A stretch of DNA of 53,246 bases from Balneolaceae bacterium (GTDB lineage Bacteria; Bacteroidota; Rhodothermia; Balneolales; Balneolaceae): NCBI GenBank assembly GCA_020832415.1, contig JAFIES010000083.1, positions 1-53,246 of the forward strand. The letters are read 5' to 3'. The position numbers and the translations under genes are program-made. The notes under the pieces were generated by a model that saw nothing but the letters and a program-made list of their open reading frames with translations, did not search any database and had not been told where the DNA came from. This document shows, piece by piece, positions 10,501 through 19,341 of the stretch. Within the stretch, counting starts at the first letter, position 1; the number at the start of each line of letters is the position of its first letter.

Positions 10501-10739
10501 GAAACTGTCAAGCTGAATTCTCCATCTGGATTGGTAACCGTTCCGGTTTGTGTACCAACTTCAACTATGTTAGCTCCCGGTATTGGATCATTGGTTTCGC
10601 CATCAACAACCTGTCCTGTTATGTCGAACCCCTGCGCAAATGCAGAGTGCGGCAAACTGATTGCCAGGCATAGCAAAAGGCTCAGTAAGCCCACTGCTTT
10701 TCCTGTAACTTTAAAGATTTGATTGTACGGAATGTGCAT
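7575..10739 (-). CDS. SusC/RagA-family TonB-dependent outer-membrane transporter (first pair)
   Basis: The 1054-residue protein has a signal peptide ending near AFA-QG. A carboxypeptidase-like regulatory domain follows (about residues 39-115, with GQVVDGETNDPIPGANIVEV), then a TonB plug domain (about 118-265, with VVTAFGVQREERSLGY and PLIVVDGVPMDN). The rest is a long beta-barrel ending in the terminal aromatic residue F. It imports oligomers across the outer membrane using TonB energy, with the SusD partner directly downstream. The length is normal for the family. Upstream lie a Bacteroidota-type promoter and a LacI-type palindrome, which suggests sugar-responsive control. It is clearly paralogous to the second SusC in this window, also 1050-1054 residues. 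Confidence 0.95.
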   Translation of the reverse strand: MHIPYNQIFKVTGKAVGLLSLLLCLAISLPHSAFAQGFDITGQVVDGETNDPIPGANIVEVGTQTGTVTNPDGEFSLTVSAADVQIRVSFIGYQAQTLNVDGRSNITIRMQQEVGQLDDLVVTAFGVQREERSLGYSVGRVNTEDFARVRSTNIGDNLSGQVAGLQVTSPPTGPAGSTRLVLRGVTSLTGNNEPLIVVDGVPMDNRTIGEAGEWGGFDGGEGLSALNPDDIADLTVLKGPSATALYGSRAQNGAIIVTTKSGAGTDGFSVSVRSNVTFENVLVGYDEVQEEFGMGSRGRAPRTQTEAVNFGTASWGEPIQGQQVVQFDGEMRPYVVNDNLRNFYDTGTNISNSIAVSGGTENSSFRLSVNRLNSTGIIPTSTVDRDNINFIGSRRVGDLTVEAKANYIIEATNFRPQLSDNPSNPALSLSYMPLTLDVRQLQNYKDEQGNHIPYNTGAFRPNPYWGFNENGNEDDRRRLIGFVRANYEIFDWLSFQARLGTDFYNLRRTTWDNTGTPWVINGQMNEQSYNVREDNIDAFFQLQRSITSDIGVNATFGAARTYETFEEVSYGGNTFIIPNLITIGNTTQSSRSVGYAFNEKQVNSLFGSAQFDYQNLVFLEITGRNDWSSTLPSDNNSYFYPSVNLSFSFAEALGLTNDWFNYGQFRTSWASVGGDTDPYQLSLTYAISGGHPTKDGGNAAHGGISGGQIPLADLKPTSTTALEAGIDLRFFDGRLGLDATVYQQTTSDQILATTISNASGFDSRVINAGEIDNSGIELRVTGRPVVTQNLQWDIGVNYARNRNEVVSLEGDLESLRLGISRSQHTFVDARVGEPYGQIVGRAYQRDSQGRVVHDSSGLPLFDNNVVLGNYTPDWTGSISNNVTFRNMSLTALVDIRSGGQIYSLTNAQMYQTGLHKNTIPGRSTATFDSDDNFISGGVVGEGVTQDGDTNTTEVDPQVYYSHIGANISEDFVYDASYVKLRSLAIGYSLPVDLVQRIGLSGASFSIVGRNLWLIHKNTPNIDPESVINTGNAQGLEHATLPSTRSFGFDISLQF

Positions 10740-10894
10740 ATGTTTAACCGTTTTTTTGCTGGTTTATGTGATTACTCGATTAAGCCTTTAAGTATTGTAA
10801 ATTGCGTTTGCAGCTGGATTCTTAAGTGTTAAAGCTTACTTATGATGGTGCTTTTACAACTTCTGCTAATAATTTACAATTTGATAATACCACA

Positions 10895-10924
10895 CAAGTA
10901 TACACATCTGTTAATTAGAAACAA
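10895..10924 (-). promoter_or_regulatory. Putative Bacteroidota-type promoter of the first susC gene
   Basis: Read on the minus strand, TTG (10922-10924) is followed after 19 nt by TATACTTG (10895-10902), close to the TAnnTTTG -7 element. The -33 box directly abuts the operator palindrome at 10925-10942. The implied 5' leader is about 150 nt long. Confidence 0.5.
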
Positions 10925-10942
10925 TTTGGAACCGGTTCCAAA
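10925..10942. promoter_or_regulatory. LacI-family-type operator palindrome upstream of first susC
   Basis: This is a perfect 18-bp palindrome, TTTGGAACCGGTTCCAAA. The inner 14 bp TGGAACCGGTTCCA differ at one position from the cre/LacI-type consensus TGWAANCGNTTNCA, with the diagnostic central CG. It touches the -33 box of the proposed susC promoter. The same 14-bp core stands upstream of the second susC gene, so both pairs probably answer to one regulator. No LacI-family gene lies in this window. Confidence 0.7.
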
Positions 10943-11020
10943 AGTATTATTAAGTTCATGAATTGCTTCCTTTACATGTATTGTATTATTAATAGAAAGC
11001 TTTAAACAGTCCTTGAAACA

Positions 11021-11053
11021 AAAAAAGCCCGGTTTTAATACCGGGCTTTTCTT
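11021..11053 (-). terminator. Rho-independent terminator of the second susCD operon
   Basis: A 10-bp stem AAAAGCCCGG (11023-11032) pairs with CCGGGCTTTT (11041-11050) across an 8-nt loop, with A/T runs on both sides. It lies about 55 nt past the stop of the second susD-like gene. The rest of the 365-nt gap 10740-11104 holds the first susC promoter, the operator and a long leader. Confidence 0.85.
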
Positions 11054-11104
11054 CTTAAGTGCTGATCTTTATAACTATATCTGCTGTAATAGCATACTCG
11101 TTAT

Positions 11105-13015
11105 TTATGGTTGTTGTGCCCACCAAAGAGGAGTTAACACTTCGTCACTTCCATTTAAATAACCAACTGCCTGTTGATATCCAGCTGGGTTTTCGTTAGA
11201 CAACCTTGACGGATATCGCAATCTTTGCGGGAAAAATGAAACCCTGCTCTCCATAAAGTTACCCTGGTTCAGTGCGGGCAGATTTGCAATAGGAAGTTCA
11301 ACCGATGGATTTTCAAAAAACGGTAATCCTAACCTTCGGTGATCGTTCCAAGCCTCAAGTGGCAGGTATGGAAGCTGAGCAAGATATTTCTGGGTGATTA
11401 TTTTTGTAAGGTGATCGTTCTTCACGTTACCGTTTGCATACAAATGATTGTCAGGGAATGTAAACTGAAAGGTACCCTCTTCATTTGTGTAACCATTGAT
11501 GTATCTCTTGGTAACCGATGCGGGTGGCTCAGTTGTATGATCCCAGCTAACAGATGTGCCCGTACGGTTGAAGCTTTCAGAACGGAGATATTCATCCGCA
11601 AACTGATCAACTCCGAAAAATGCAAAGTTAGACCTGATTCCCTGCTCATAAGCATCTTTTGGGCTCATCGGAACACTCCAGCCTCTTACTCCTGCTTCTG
11701 CGATAAGGAAGTGTGTTTCCCAATCAGCAAAGAAAATTCGTTCACCGTTGCCTGTTCTGAACCTTTGGCTCAATCGGGGTATTGTACCAACATAGGCTGC
11801 AAGTTGATTTCTCGGAGCTTTATCTCCCCAATTACCCAAAGGAGTAGCATTCCAATGGCCGGTGGCATTAACTGTCTTCAAAACTTCACCATCTTCGGCA
11901 ATCAGGTTTCTTTCCACGGTGAACGCATCCTGAGTCCATGATGGGAAGTGACTGAAGTTCGAGTTATCAAACCAACCCGGAACAATAAACGCCTGATATG
12001 CACGCGGATCTATTGTGTGCGGTAAACCATCTTTCCAGAATCCCGCAGAAGGATCGTTTGTATGGGTTCCAAGATGATTTTCCAGCCTCAGCCCTAAATA
12101 GTTCTCCGGCTTGATGTGATCGTGCATACTTGCAGGAACCTGCCTGTCAGATGTAATACCTCCAAGCCCTAAATAAAGATTATTTAATGTTGCTGAAAGT
12201 GGCTGAGCATTCCATTCTCTCGACATAACTGCGGTCAGATCATCCCAGCCACCACCTTCAGGAACAGAAAATGTATGGTCGGCATTGGCAATAATCAGGC
12301 CTGAAGCAGCCTCTTCGAAGTGAGCCTGCGCTACTGATGGTGCTACTTCGGACAAACGCATAGCTAACCTCATTCGCATCGAGTTTCCGTAACGAACCCA
12401 CTTTTCAAGGTCAAAACCGTAAGCTTTATCAAATCGATGAATGCTTGAGGGCACCGGAGTTCCGAGATCTATACTGTTAACGGCATCTCTCAGCTCATCG
12501 AGCATAAAGTTATACACTGTTTCAACATCTCTGAACTCAGGATTTTCACCCTGAAATCCATCAATCGGCATTGGCCCGAAATTATCGGTGAACTCACTCA
12601 TAAGGTAAGCGCGCCAAATTCTTGCAACCTGAATAAGGTTACTTGTGTAAGCAAAATTTACACCTTCCTGAATTTGTTCTTCACCAACGGTTACAGCAAG
12701 GTTAGCAGTGCGCAACCAACGTGATAATGAACCATAGTAGTCATTAGTCCAGTCATCGTTATAGCCTCCCAATGCCAATGATCCGTTTACACGATGCTGC
12801 CGGGCTGCAGTTTTCCAGTAAAGAATAAATGCACGCTCGGCGTCGTGAGGATTCATTTGGGCGCCGGTAATCGAAGAGTTGATAAAGTACTCTACCTGAA
12901 CCTGATCGAAGCTGGCGGCTTTAGGATCTGTATTCACATCCAAAAAACCGTCAGTACAGGAACTTACTAACAGAATAACCGCAAAAATTAGCGTAAGATA
13001 TATAAGTTTCTTCAT
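11105..13015 (-). CDS. SusD/RagB-family nutrient-binding lipoprotein (second pair)
   Basis: The 636-residue lipoprotein begins with a leader ending in LVSSC (C20), followed by TDGFLDVNTDPKAA, typical of SusD-like proteins. Conserved family landmarks include MSEFTDNFGPMPIDGF and the late region around YLAQLPYLPLEAWNDHRRLG. It is about 120 residues longer than the first SusD here, with extra sequence in the middle (about residues 240-400), so its ligand is probably different. It sits 11 nt downstream of its SusC partner and should form the surface lid of that transporter. The ligand is unknown. Confidence 0.92.
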   Translation of the reverse strand: MKKLIYLTLIFAVILLVSSCTDGFLDVNTDPKAASFDQVQVEYFINSSITGAQMNPHDAERAFILYWKTAARQHRVNGSLALGGYNDDWTNDYYGSLSRWLRTANLAVTVGEEQIQEGVNFAYTSNLIQVARIWRAYLMSEFTDNFGPMPIDGFQGENPEFRDVETVYNFMLDELRDAVNSIDLGTPVPSSIHRFDKAYGFDLEKWVRYGNSMRMRLAMRLSEVAPSVAQAHFEEAASGLIIANADHTFSVPEGGGWDDLTAVMSREWNAQPLSATLNNLYLGLGGITSDRQVPASMHDHIKPENYLGLRLENHLGTHTNDPSAGFWKDGLPHTIDPRAYQAFIVPGWFDNSNFSHFPSWTQDAFTVERNLIAEDGEVLKTVNATGHWNATPLGNWGDKAPRNQLAAYVGTIPRLSQRFRTGNGERIFFADWETHFLIAEAGVRGWSVPMSPKDAYEQGIRSNFAFFGVDQFADEYLRSESFNRTGTSVSWDHTTEPPASVTKRYINGYTNEEGTFQFTFPDNHLYANGNVKNDHLTKIITQKYLAQLPYLPLEAWNDHRRLGLPFFENPSVELPIANLPALNQGNFMESRVSFFPQRLRYPSRLSNENPAGYQQAVGYLNGSDEVLTPLWWAQQP

Positions 13016-13026
13016 GACAATATATA

Positions 13027-16000
13027 TTAATATGATATTGTTAAATTAAATAGATAGGTTCTGGATGTTGGAGGTGCTGCATTCTCAAAACCCAGTGCAT
13101 TTGTTCCGGTGGCAAATACTGACTCAGGATCATAACCATTAAGGTTACTTCTGATCATCCACACGTTATTTATAGTTGCTCCAAGCCTCATACCTTGAAT
13201 CGGCAGGCTTTCAATTATCCTTACCGGCAAATCATAATTTAGGTTGATATATCTGAGCCTTACGTTTGTGGCATCGTAGATATTTGCCTCGTTGATTCCC
13301 AGGTTGCCTGTTCCCGCAACTACCGTCCAGTATTGCTGTTGTGTTATCTCCGTGGTGTTTGGGCTGAATGATCCGTCACCATTTTGCACAACCCCATCAA
13401 CAACCATGTTATTTCTTTCACCACCCGGTGCTGTAACAGCAGCCATTCCCATCAATTGCATTTGCTGGTTGGTTTGTGAGAAAATCTCACCGCCAATTCT
13501 TGCATCAACCAGGAAGCTTAAACGCACGCCTCTGTAAGCAAAGGTATTGGTTATGCCCATAAGAGCCCTTGCTTGTTGATTTCCTAAACGTACGTTCTGC
13601 TCAACTTGAGGAAAGCCGTTAGAGTCAACAATTTTCTGGCCAAAGAATGGGCTGCTTTCATCATCAACACGCAGGAAGCCTGAACCATAAATTTCGCCAA
13701 ACGGCCTGCCGGTTTCTGCCCGGATGGAAAGGTTATCGAAACCCCCAAGCCTGTAGAAATCTACATTCTCATGCAGTTCAATAATTCTGTTTCTGTTTGT
13801 TGAAAAATTGAAAGCTGTATTCCACTGGAATGAGCTGTTTTGTAAAATATTCGCATCAATCATCAACTCGGTTCCTTTATTCTCAATGTCGCCGGCATTT
13901 ACAAGCCTTGCGCTGAAACCACTAAGCGGATCCATAGGGATAGGAATCAACTGATTGGTTGAGTTGGACTGATACCAGGTAAAGTCGATACCAAACCGGC
14001 CTTCCAGAAAGCGCATGTCTATACCCAGTTCTCTTGAAGTGATTAGCTCACTTTTTACATCAGGGTTGAACAAGGTTCCTCTTGAATCAGCAGTGGTATT
14101 TCCAAGTGGATCGTTCCCAATTGCAAACGTATTGAACAGCTGATATGGGCCAAGGGCATTACCTACCTGCGCTACCGAAGCTCTCACCCGGCCAAACGTA
14201 ATCCATGATGGCAATGACATATCCATTGTGCTCAGCATATCGGTAAATACCACTGAAGCACTAACGGAAGGATACATGAATGAGCGGTTATCTCTGCTAA
14301 GGGTAGAGGCCCAATCATTTCTAAGGGTACCTTCAAGATAGATGAAATTATCCCAGTTAAACTCTACCATACCATACATAGAAGCAATTCTCTGCTCTGA
14401 AAAGAATTCGTTAACAGATGGGTTGGTCGTGCTGTTATTCAGCGAGAAGAGGTTTGGCACTTCAAGCTGGCCTGCATTAGATGAAATACCTTCACTCTGC
14501 TGCATCATGATATTACCACCAAAACTTCCAGAAACTCCCAGCCTCTCGATCAGGTTATCCTGGTTTGCACGAATCAGGTAACTGAAATTATGTTCGTGGA
14601 AGGTGGTTTTACCCATAGAAAATTCACCATTCGGTGATAGAGGGCCACCGGCAAACATTCTGTTATCTGAGCTTGTGGTATACATATCAGAACCAGCAGT
14701 TATTTCTGCTCCGACCCAATCAGTAAATTGATGGCTGAGTGTTGCCTGCAGAATAAAGCGGTCTCTTGTATCTCTGTTCAATCTGTTTTCCGCTGTCCAA
14801 TATGGGTTTAACTGACTGCTGCCACCATACCATATCATATTGCCATTTTCATCAACAGATCGTTCAAACTGCCGTATATCCATACTTAAAGGTAACCTGT
14901 ACATGGTAAAGAACGGGTTTGATGGATTATGGCCAAGAAGAGGCCTGTTTCTCGCTTCAGTATTCATATACTGCACTTTTGCATCGATAGACCAGTTGTT
15001 GTCATTACCGAAGTGAGATATTGCCCTTGTTGAAAGATTGGTTCTATTTAACTCTGTACCCGGTATCATACTGTTATCATCCCTTCTTGTAACAGAAGTA
15101 AAGATGGATGTGTTATCAAAACCCTGCTGATAAGATAAGCTGTAGTTTTGGCTGACACCTCTGTCAAAAAAGTTACTCACATTATCGTAGGGAGCAAGCT
15201 GAACCTGTGTACCATCCCAGTTTTGTACTGTTTGGCCTTCAATTCTCGGGCCCCAGCTGGAGTTTGATTCGTTCTCAAAAACGCCATCTGTACCCTGGCC
15301 AAAAACTGTTTGTCTGTTTGGATTGGCAAAAATGGTCTCAACGCCTATAGATGATGAAAATGTCATCCCAAGACCCGGCCGGCTCTGGCCTGACTTGGTT
15401 GTAATGAGAATTACACCGTTACCTGCACGAGCACCATAAAGCGCCGCTGCTGAAGCTCCCTTAAGTACAGAAATGTTTTCAATATCCTCGGCATTTATAT
15501 CACCAATTCCACTTCCCATATCGAGTGATGGGTTCCAGTAGTCTGTATTTTCTGCACCGGTAAAGTTATTAATTGGGATACCGTCAACAACAATAAGCGG
15601 CTGGTTATCACCCACGAGCGATGAATGCCCTCTGAGGATAATTTGAGAAGATCCTGCAGGGCCTGTGCTGGAACGAATCACCTGCAATCCGGAAACTTTA
15701 CCCGTTAATGCATTTGCAACATTTACTTCTCTGCTTTCGAGAAGTGCTTCTCCCTGAATATCCTGTATGGCGTAACCGAGGGATCTGCGTTCTCTCGGAA
15801 CTCCAAAAGCTGTTACCACAAGATCACCAAGCTGGCCAACCATCATGGATAAGCTTATCGTTACATTGCTTCTGCCATCAAGATTTACAATCTGTGGCTC
15901 GTAGCCAATAAATGATGCACGAATCTGAACATCAGGCCCGGAGACCATAAATGAAAATTCGCCATCAATATTTGTAACTGTACCTGTCTGTGTACCAACT

Positions 16001-16179
16001 TCAATTACGTTGACACCCGGAATAGGTTCACTCGTTTCGTTGTCAATAACCAGTCCTGAAACACTGAAACCCTGCCCAAAAGCAGCGTTTGGCAACAAGA
16101 AAGTTATTCCAAACATCAAACCGAGCACCACTGATACTTTTAGTATCTCACCAATCTTTTTATAGTAAGAAGTGTGCAT
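13027..16179 (-). CDS. SusC/RagA-family TonB-dependent outer-membrane transporter (second pair)
   Basis: The protein has the same domain order as the first SusC. A signal peptide ends near AFG-QG, a carboxypeptidase-like domain follows (GLVIDNETSEPIPGVNVIEV), then the plug (VVTAFGVPRERRSLGY, PLIVVDGIPINN), then a barrel ending in an aromatic residue. I prefer the ATG at 16179 (1050 residues). It aligns with the MH start of the first SusC and has GGGA upstream; an ATG at 16191 would add four residues. The sequence has diverged clearly from the first pair in the barrel, so this is an older duplication rather than a recent copy. A LacI-type palindrome lies 149 bp upstream, shared with the divergent CBM9-like gene. 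Confidence 0.94.
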   Translation of the reverse strand: MHTSYYKKIGEILKVSVVLGLMFGITFLLPNAAFGQGFSVSGLVIDNETSEPIPGVNVIEVGTQTGTVTNIDGEFSFMVSGPDVQIRASFIGYEPQIVNLDGRSNVTISLSMMVGQLGDLVVTAFGVPRERRSLGYAIQDIQGEALLESREVNVANALTGKVSGLQVIRSSTGPAGSSQIILRGHSSLVGDNQPLIVVDGIPINNFTGAENTDYWNPSLDMGSGIGDINAEDIENISVLKGASAAALYGARAGNGVILITTKSGQSRPGLGMTFSSSIGVETIFANPNRQTVFGQGTDGVFENESNSSWGPRIEGQTVQNWDGTQVQLAPYDNVSNFFDRGVSQNYSLSYQQGFDNTSIFTSVTRRDDNSMIPGTELNRTNLSTRAISHFGNDNNWSIDAKVQYMNTEARNRPLLGHNPSNPFFTMYRLPLSMDIRQFERSVDENGNMIWYGGSSQLNPYWTAENRLNRDTRDRFILQATLSHQFTDWVGAEITAGSDMYTTSSDNRMFAGGPLSPNGEFSMGKTTFHEHNFSYLIRANQDNLIERLGVSGSFGGNIMMQQSEGISSNAGQLEVPNLFSLNNSTTNPSVNEFFSEQRIASMYGMVEFNWDNFIYLEGTLRNDWASTLSRDNRSFMYPSVSASVVFTDMLSTMDMSLPSWITFGRVRASVAQVGNALGPYQLFNTFAIGNDPLGNTTADSRGTLFNPDVKSELITSRELGIDMRFLEGRFGIDFTWYQSNSTNQLIPIPMDPLSGFSARLVNAGDIENKGTELMIDANILQNSSFQWNTAFNFSTNRNRIIELHENVDFYRLGGFDNLSIRAETGRPFGEIYGSGFLRVDDESSPFFGQKIVDSNGFPQVEQNVRLGNQQARALMGITNTFAYRGVRLSFLVDARIGGEIFSQTNQQMQLMGMAAVTAPGGERNNMVVDGVVQNGDGSFSPNTTEITQQQYWTVVAGTGNLGINEANIYDATNVRLRYINLNYDLPVRIIESLPIQGMRLGATINNVWMIRSNLNGYDPESVFATGTNALGFENAAPPTSRTYLFNLTISY

Positions 16180-16327
16180 AGTTTTTCCCATTTATTTTAT
16201 TTTAAGTGATGTTATAGCATTTATTCTGCTACTAAACACACCGTGCTGTCCTTTTTTTTCTTTTTTGGCATGGTGTACTAACTATAAATATACTATAAGT
16301 CCATTCATCTGGAATCATCAATCGGTA

Positions 16328-16341
16328 TGGAACCGGTTCCA
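16328..16341. promoter_or_regulatory. LacI-family-type operator palindrome between second susC and the CBM9-like gene
   Basis: This is a perfect 14-bp palindrome, TGGAACCGGTTCCA, followed by AA. It is identical in core to the site at 10925-10942. It lies in the 257-nt gap between divergent genes, 149 bp from the second susC start and 96 bp from the CBM9-like start. It could therefore control both directions. No clear -33/-7 pair was found on either side. Confidence 0.68.
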
Positions 16342-16436
16342 AAGCGTAAGCAGTTATTTACATACTTCTGCATACTGCTTATATAAAAGAAACTCCCATA
16401 CACATTGCCAAATAAACAAAATGCCAACCTCGCAAA

Positions 16437-17561
16437 ATGAATAGGCTCACACTCATAATTATCTCTTTTTTGATGCTGCCTTGTGCAACAATGCCTGCCT
16501 TGCATGCACAAGAAGTAAGAACCCCCTCCATTTCCTTTAACCCTGAAACTTATGTTGTTTATAAAACCGATCACCCTCTAAACATTAATGGAAATCTAGA
16601 TAAAGAAGCATGGAAACATGCGGAATGGACAAGTGCTTTTGTGGATATCCGTGGCGGTGAGTACCCCACTCCCCGGTATGAAACCAGGGCAAAGATGCTT
16701 TGCGATGAGGACTATTTCTAATTAGCTGCAAAACTTGAAGAACCGCATGTATGGGCCACCATAACCGAGCGGGATGCCGTGATTTACATGGATAACAATT
16801 TTGAGATTTTCATAGACCCAAACGGCGATACCCACAATTACTACGAGCTCGAAGTAAATGCACTTGGCACATTCTGGGACCTGATGCTAACCAAACCGTA
16901 CAGAAACAGTGGCAGGGCGATTAACGCGTGGGATATCAAAGGGCTTAAAATTGGTGTTGATATTCAGGGAACACTAAACAACCCGACCGATATCGATGAG
17001 GGCTGGACTGTTGAAATTGCCATTCCCTGGAGCGTGCTTCTTGAAGCCACTCGTGGCGGAATGCCTGTTGATGGAACACAGTGGAGAGTGGGTTTCTCGC
17101 GTGTTCAGTGGCAAACTGAGGTAATTGACGGGGAGTATGTAAAACTGAAAGATCCTGAAACCGGCAGGGATCTTCCGGAAGATAACTGGGTTTGGTCGCC
17201 ACAAGGGCTTATCAATATGCATTATCCCGAGATGTGGGGGTTTGTTCAGTTCAGTGAAAAAGCAGCAGGTGAGGCTGATGTTCAGTTTAACTGGAAACCC
17301 GCTGAGGATTACAAATGGCTGCTTCGTGAACTGTACTACCGGCAAACCGAATATCGAAACAGACATGGACGATACTCAGAAAACAGTGCAGATCTCGGCT
17401 TTAATGAAAGCTTTGACAAGCTGTTTGATGAGGATACACCGCTGCCAAAACTTACTATCTCTGTGTTAGATAATACCTACATCATGCGCCTTCAGCCGGA
17501 GGATATGAACTATAACTTTTACATCCGGAACGACAGCAAAGTCTGGAAAACTGAACGATAA
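16437..17561 (+). pseudogene. CBM9-like carbohydrate-binding protein broken by an in-frame TAA
   Basis: The frame starts at 16437 with a signal peptide (about residues 1-25, ending LHA-Q) and runs 94 codons to a TAA at 16719-16721. It then continues in the same frame, with no shift, to the stop at 17561. Without the TAA it would be a 374-residue protein of the CBM9-like (DOMON-type) family. Characteristic parts are INGNLDKEAWKHAEWT, KLEEPHVWATITERD, NFEIFIDPNGDTHNYYELE and GWTVEIAIPWSVL. The TAA follows DEDYF, where a tyrosine-type codon (TAT/TAC) would be expected. The family binds sugars and often accompanies surface glycan degradation. Either the gene was recently inactivated by one point change or the base is a sequencing error. 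A restart at ATG 16779 would lack the signal peptide. Confidence 0.82.
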
Positions 17562-17586
17562 CCCAATCTGTAAACAATCAGCTAAT

Positions 17587-18675
17587 ATGAAACGAAAAGA
17601 TTTCCTCAAAACAATTAGTGCCGGATCAGCCGCACTTGCCGCCGCTACAGCTTTCCCACAATCCGTAATTGCCAAAAGGCAGGGCCGCCGGTGGAATTCT
17701 AAAAATTACACATGGGTATCGCACCACGGAGATAGTGACGATGAGGCAAGAAGGCGTCTCGAACAGATCAAAAAATCGGGGCTGAAGGGAATCTTGCCAT
17801 CCGGCCAGTATGAACGGTGGGTTGGGCTGGCCGAAGAGTTCGATCTGGAAGTTCACGCCTGGTGGATAACTCTGCAGCGCGGCGGCGATAATTACCTCAT
17901 TGAAAACCACCCTGATTGGTTCATGGTGAACCGAAATGGTGATTCTTCAGTTGATAAACCGGCTTATGTTGACTACTACAAATGGCTCTGCCCCACTCGT
18001 CCAGAAGCTCAGGAATATCTGATGAAACAGGTTGATCAGATCCTGGCAATCAGCGAGATCAAGAGTGTACACCTGGATTACATTCGCTACCCCGATGTTA
18101 TTTTGCCCATTCAGCTTCAGCCTGTTTATGATATTGTGCAGGACAGAGAGTACCCTGAGTACGATTACTGCTATTGTGAAGCGTGCAGGGCAAAGTTCAA
18201 AGATCTGCATGGAGAAGACCCCATCGATTTCACCAAGCCGGAAGATCACGAAGTCTGGAACCGGTTCAGGTACAACCAGATTACACATCTGGTGAATCAA
18301 ATAGCAGTAAAGGTCCGTAATCGTGGTACAAAGCTCACTGCAGCCGTTTTCCCCACGCCCGATATTGCCCGTTCATTGGTTCGCCAAAACTGGCCCGACT
18401 GGTCATTGGATGCTGTTTTCCCCATGATCTACAACCATTTTTATCATAAAGATGCGCGATGGGTTGGTGAAGCTGTTGCCGAGTGCCGCCGTGAAATGCC
18501 TAAAACAACGCCGCTCTATTGCGGTCTCTACATCCCCGAAATGAGTGCAATTGAGGTTTCGCAGGCGTATGAATACGCTATGGAAAATGGGGCAGCTGGT
18601 GTTACCATCTTTCCTGATCACACCATGAGCGAAGAGCAGTGGAATTACCTCAGCAGGGTTATTTTACAAGGATAG
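17587..18675 (+). CDS. Family-10-like (GHL10/DUF187-type) putative glycoside hydrolase
   Basis: The 362-residue exported protein starts with a Tat-like leader (KRKDFLK, with the second arginine replaced by lysine) and an Ala-rich segment ending near VIA-K. The mature part looks like a TIM barrel of the GHL10 type: KKSGLKGILPSG near the start, EVHAWW, then HLDYIRYPD (D164, D170), CYCEAC (C195, C197, C200) and VFPMIYNHFYH. Related enzymes are thought to cleave beta-linked glycans, with acidic residues at the barrel end. It lies 25 nt after the CBM9-like frame and is probably cotranscribed with it, divergent from the second susCD operon. The fold is confident; substrate and bond are unknown. Confidence 0.82.
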   Translation: MKRKDFLKTISAGSAALAAATAFPQSVIAKRQGRRWNSKNYTWVSHHGDSDDEARRRLEQIKKSGLKGILPSGQYERWVGLAEEFDLEVHAWWITLQRGGDNYLIENHPDWFMVNRNGDSSVDKPAYVDYYKWLCPTRPEAQEYLMKQVDQILAISEIKSVHLDYIRYPDVILPIQLQPVYDIVQDREYPEYDYCYCEACRAKFKDLHGEDPIDFTKPEDHEVWNRFRYNQITHLVNQIAVKVRNRGTKLTAAVFPTPDIARSLVRQNWPDWSLDAVFPMIYNHFYHKDARWVGEAVAECRREMPKTTPLYCGLYIPEMSAIEVSQAYEYAMENGAAGVTIFPDHTMSEEQWNYLSRVILQG

Positions 18676-18776
18676 CTATCAAGCCAAATACATTTCATTT
18701 TAATATTCGAACATTCCAGAGGGCGATTCTGTTGATTTTATTAGTAACAGAAACCTGTAATAAACAGATTGTCCAA

Positions 18777-19217
18777 ATGAGAACTTCAGTTTTATTAACA
18801 CTTGGAATTTTTTTGCTGCTGTTTACCATAGCTTGTGATGAGGATACAACTTCAGCCGACTTTGAAGAAGATGCCCTTGGTGTTTTTGTTGAAAACATAG
18901 GCACTTCCGACCTGATTTTACGTCAGGTAATCGTAACATTTTGTTATGAAGGAAGCGGATGTGTAGAAAGCAATGTTTCAAACTTAACACTATCTGCCGA
19001 TGCCGGAGCACCGCTGGAACTCGGCATTTCTGATACTGGTCAGCAGGCTGTCGGCGTCATCGTGACTTTCCAGGCTGTAACCGGGCAGGGATCTCTTGAA
19101 ATACAACAGGGCTCACCCATTGGTGCCAGTGAATTCGAAGCAGCCGACATCCTGAAAGTATCAGACTTTGGCTCCGGAGAAACGGTTAACATCACGTACG
19201 GAGATACTGAATTTTAA
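18777..19217 (+). CDS. Small lipoprotein of unknown function
   Basis: I take the start at ATG 18777 (146 residues). This gives a clean lipoprotein leader with lipobox FTIAC (C20), whereas the longer frame from 18639 would bury it. The mature part is acidic at first (DEDTTSADFEEDALG) and then beta-rich, with two cysteines near residues 56 and 62 that could form a disulfide. It looks like a small immunoglobulin-like domain. It follows the glycoside hydrolase by about 100 nt and may be its last operon partner. No family was recognised. Confidence 0.72.
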   Translation: MRTSVLLTLGIFLLLFTIACDEDTTSADFEEDALGVFVENIGTSDLILRQVIVTFCYEGSGCVESNVSNLTLSADAGAPLELGISDTGQQAVGVIVTFQAVTGQGSLEIQQGSPIGASEFEAADILKVSDFGSGETVNITYGDTEF

Positions 19218-19341
19218 CGGAAGAATTACACAACTCTTTTACACCTGAAGCCAGTAATATACTCTCTGTTATTTAAAGAGAATAACCAATAATTTGTATT
19301 TATATTGAAGTTGGTGCAATTTTCAGCAAGCCGGTACAAGC

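Noticed and set aside
18639-18776. Upstream extension of the small lipoprotein gene
   Set aside because: It overlaps the preceding hydrolase gene and would place the lipoprotein leader in the middle of the protein.
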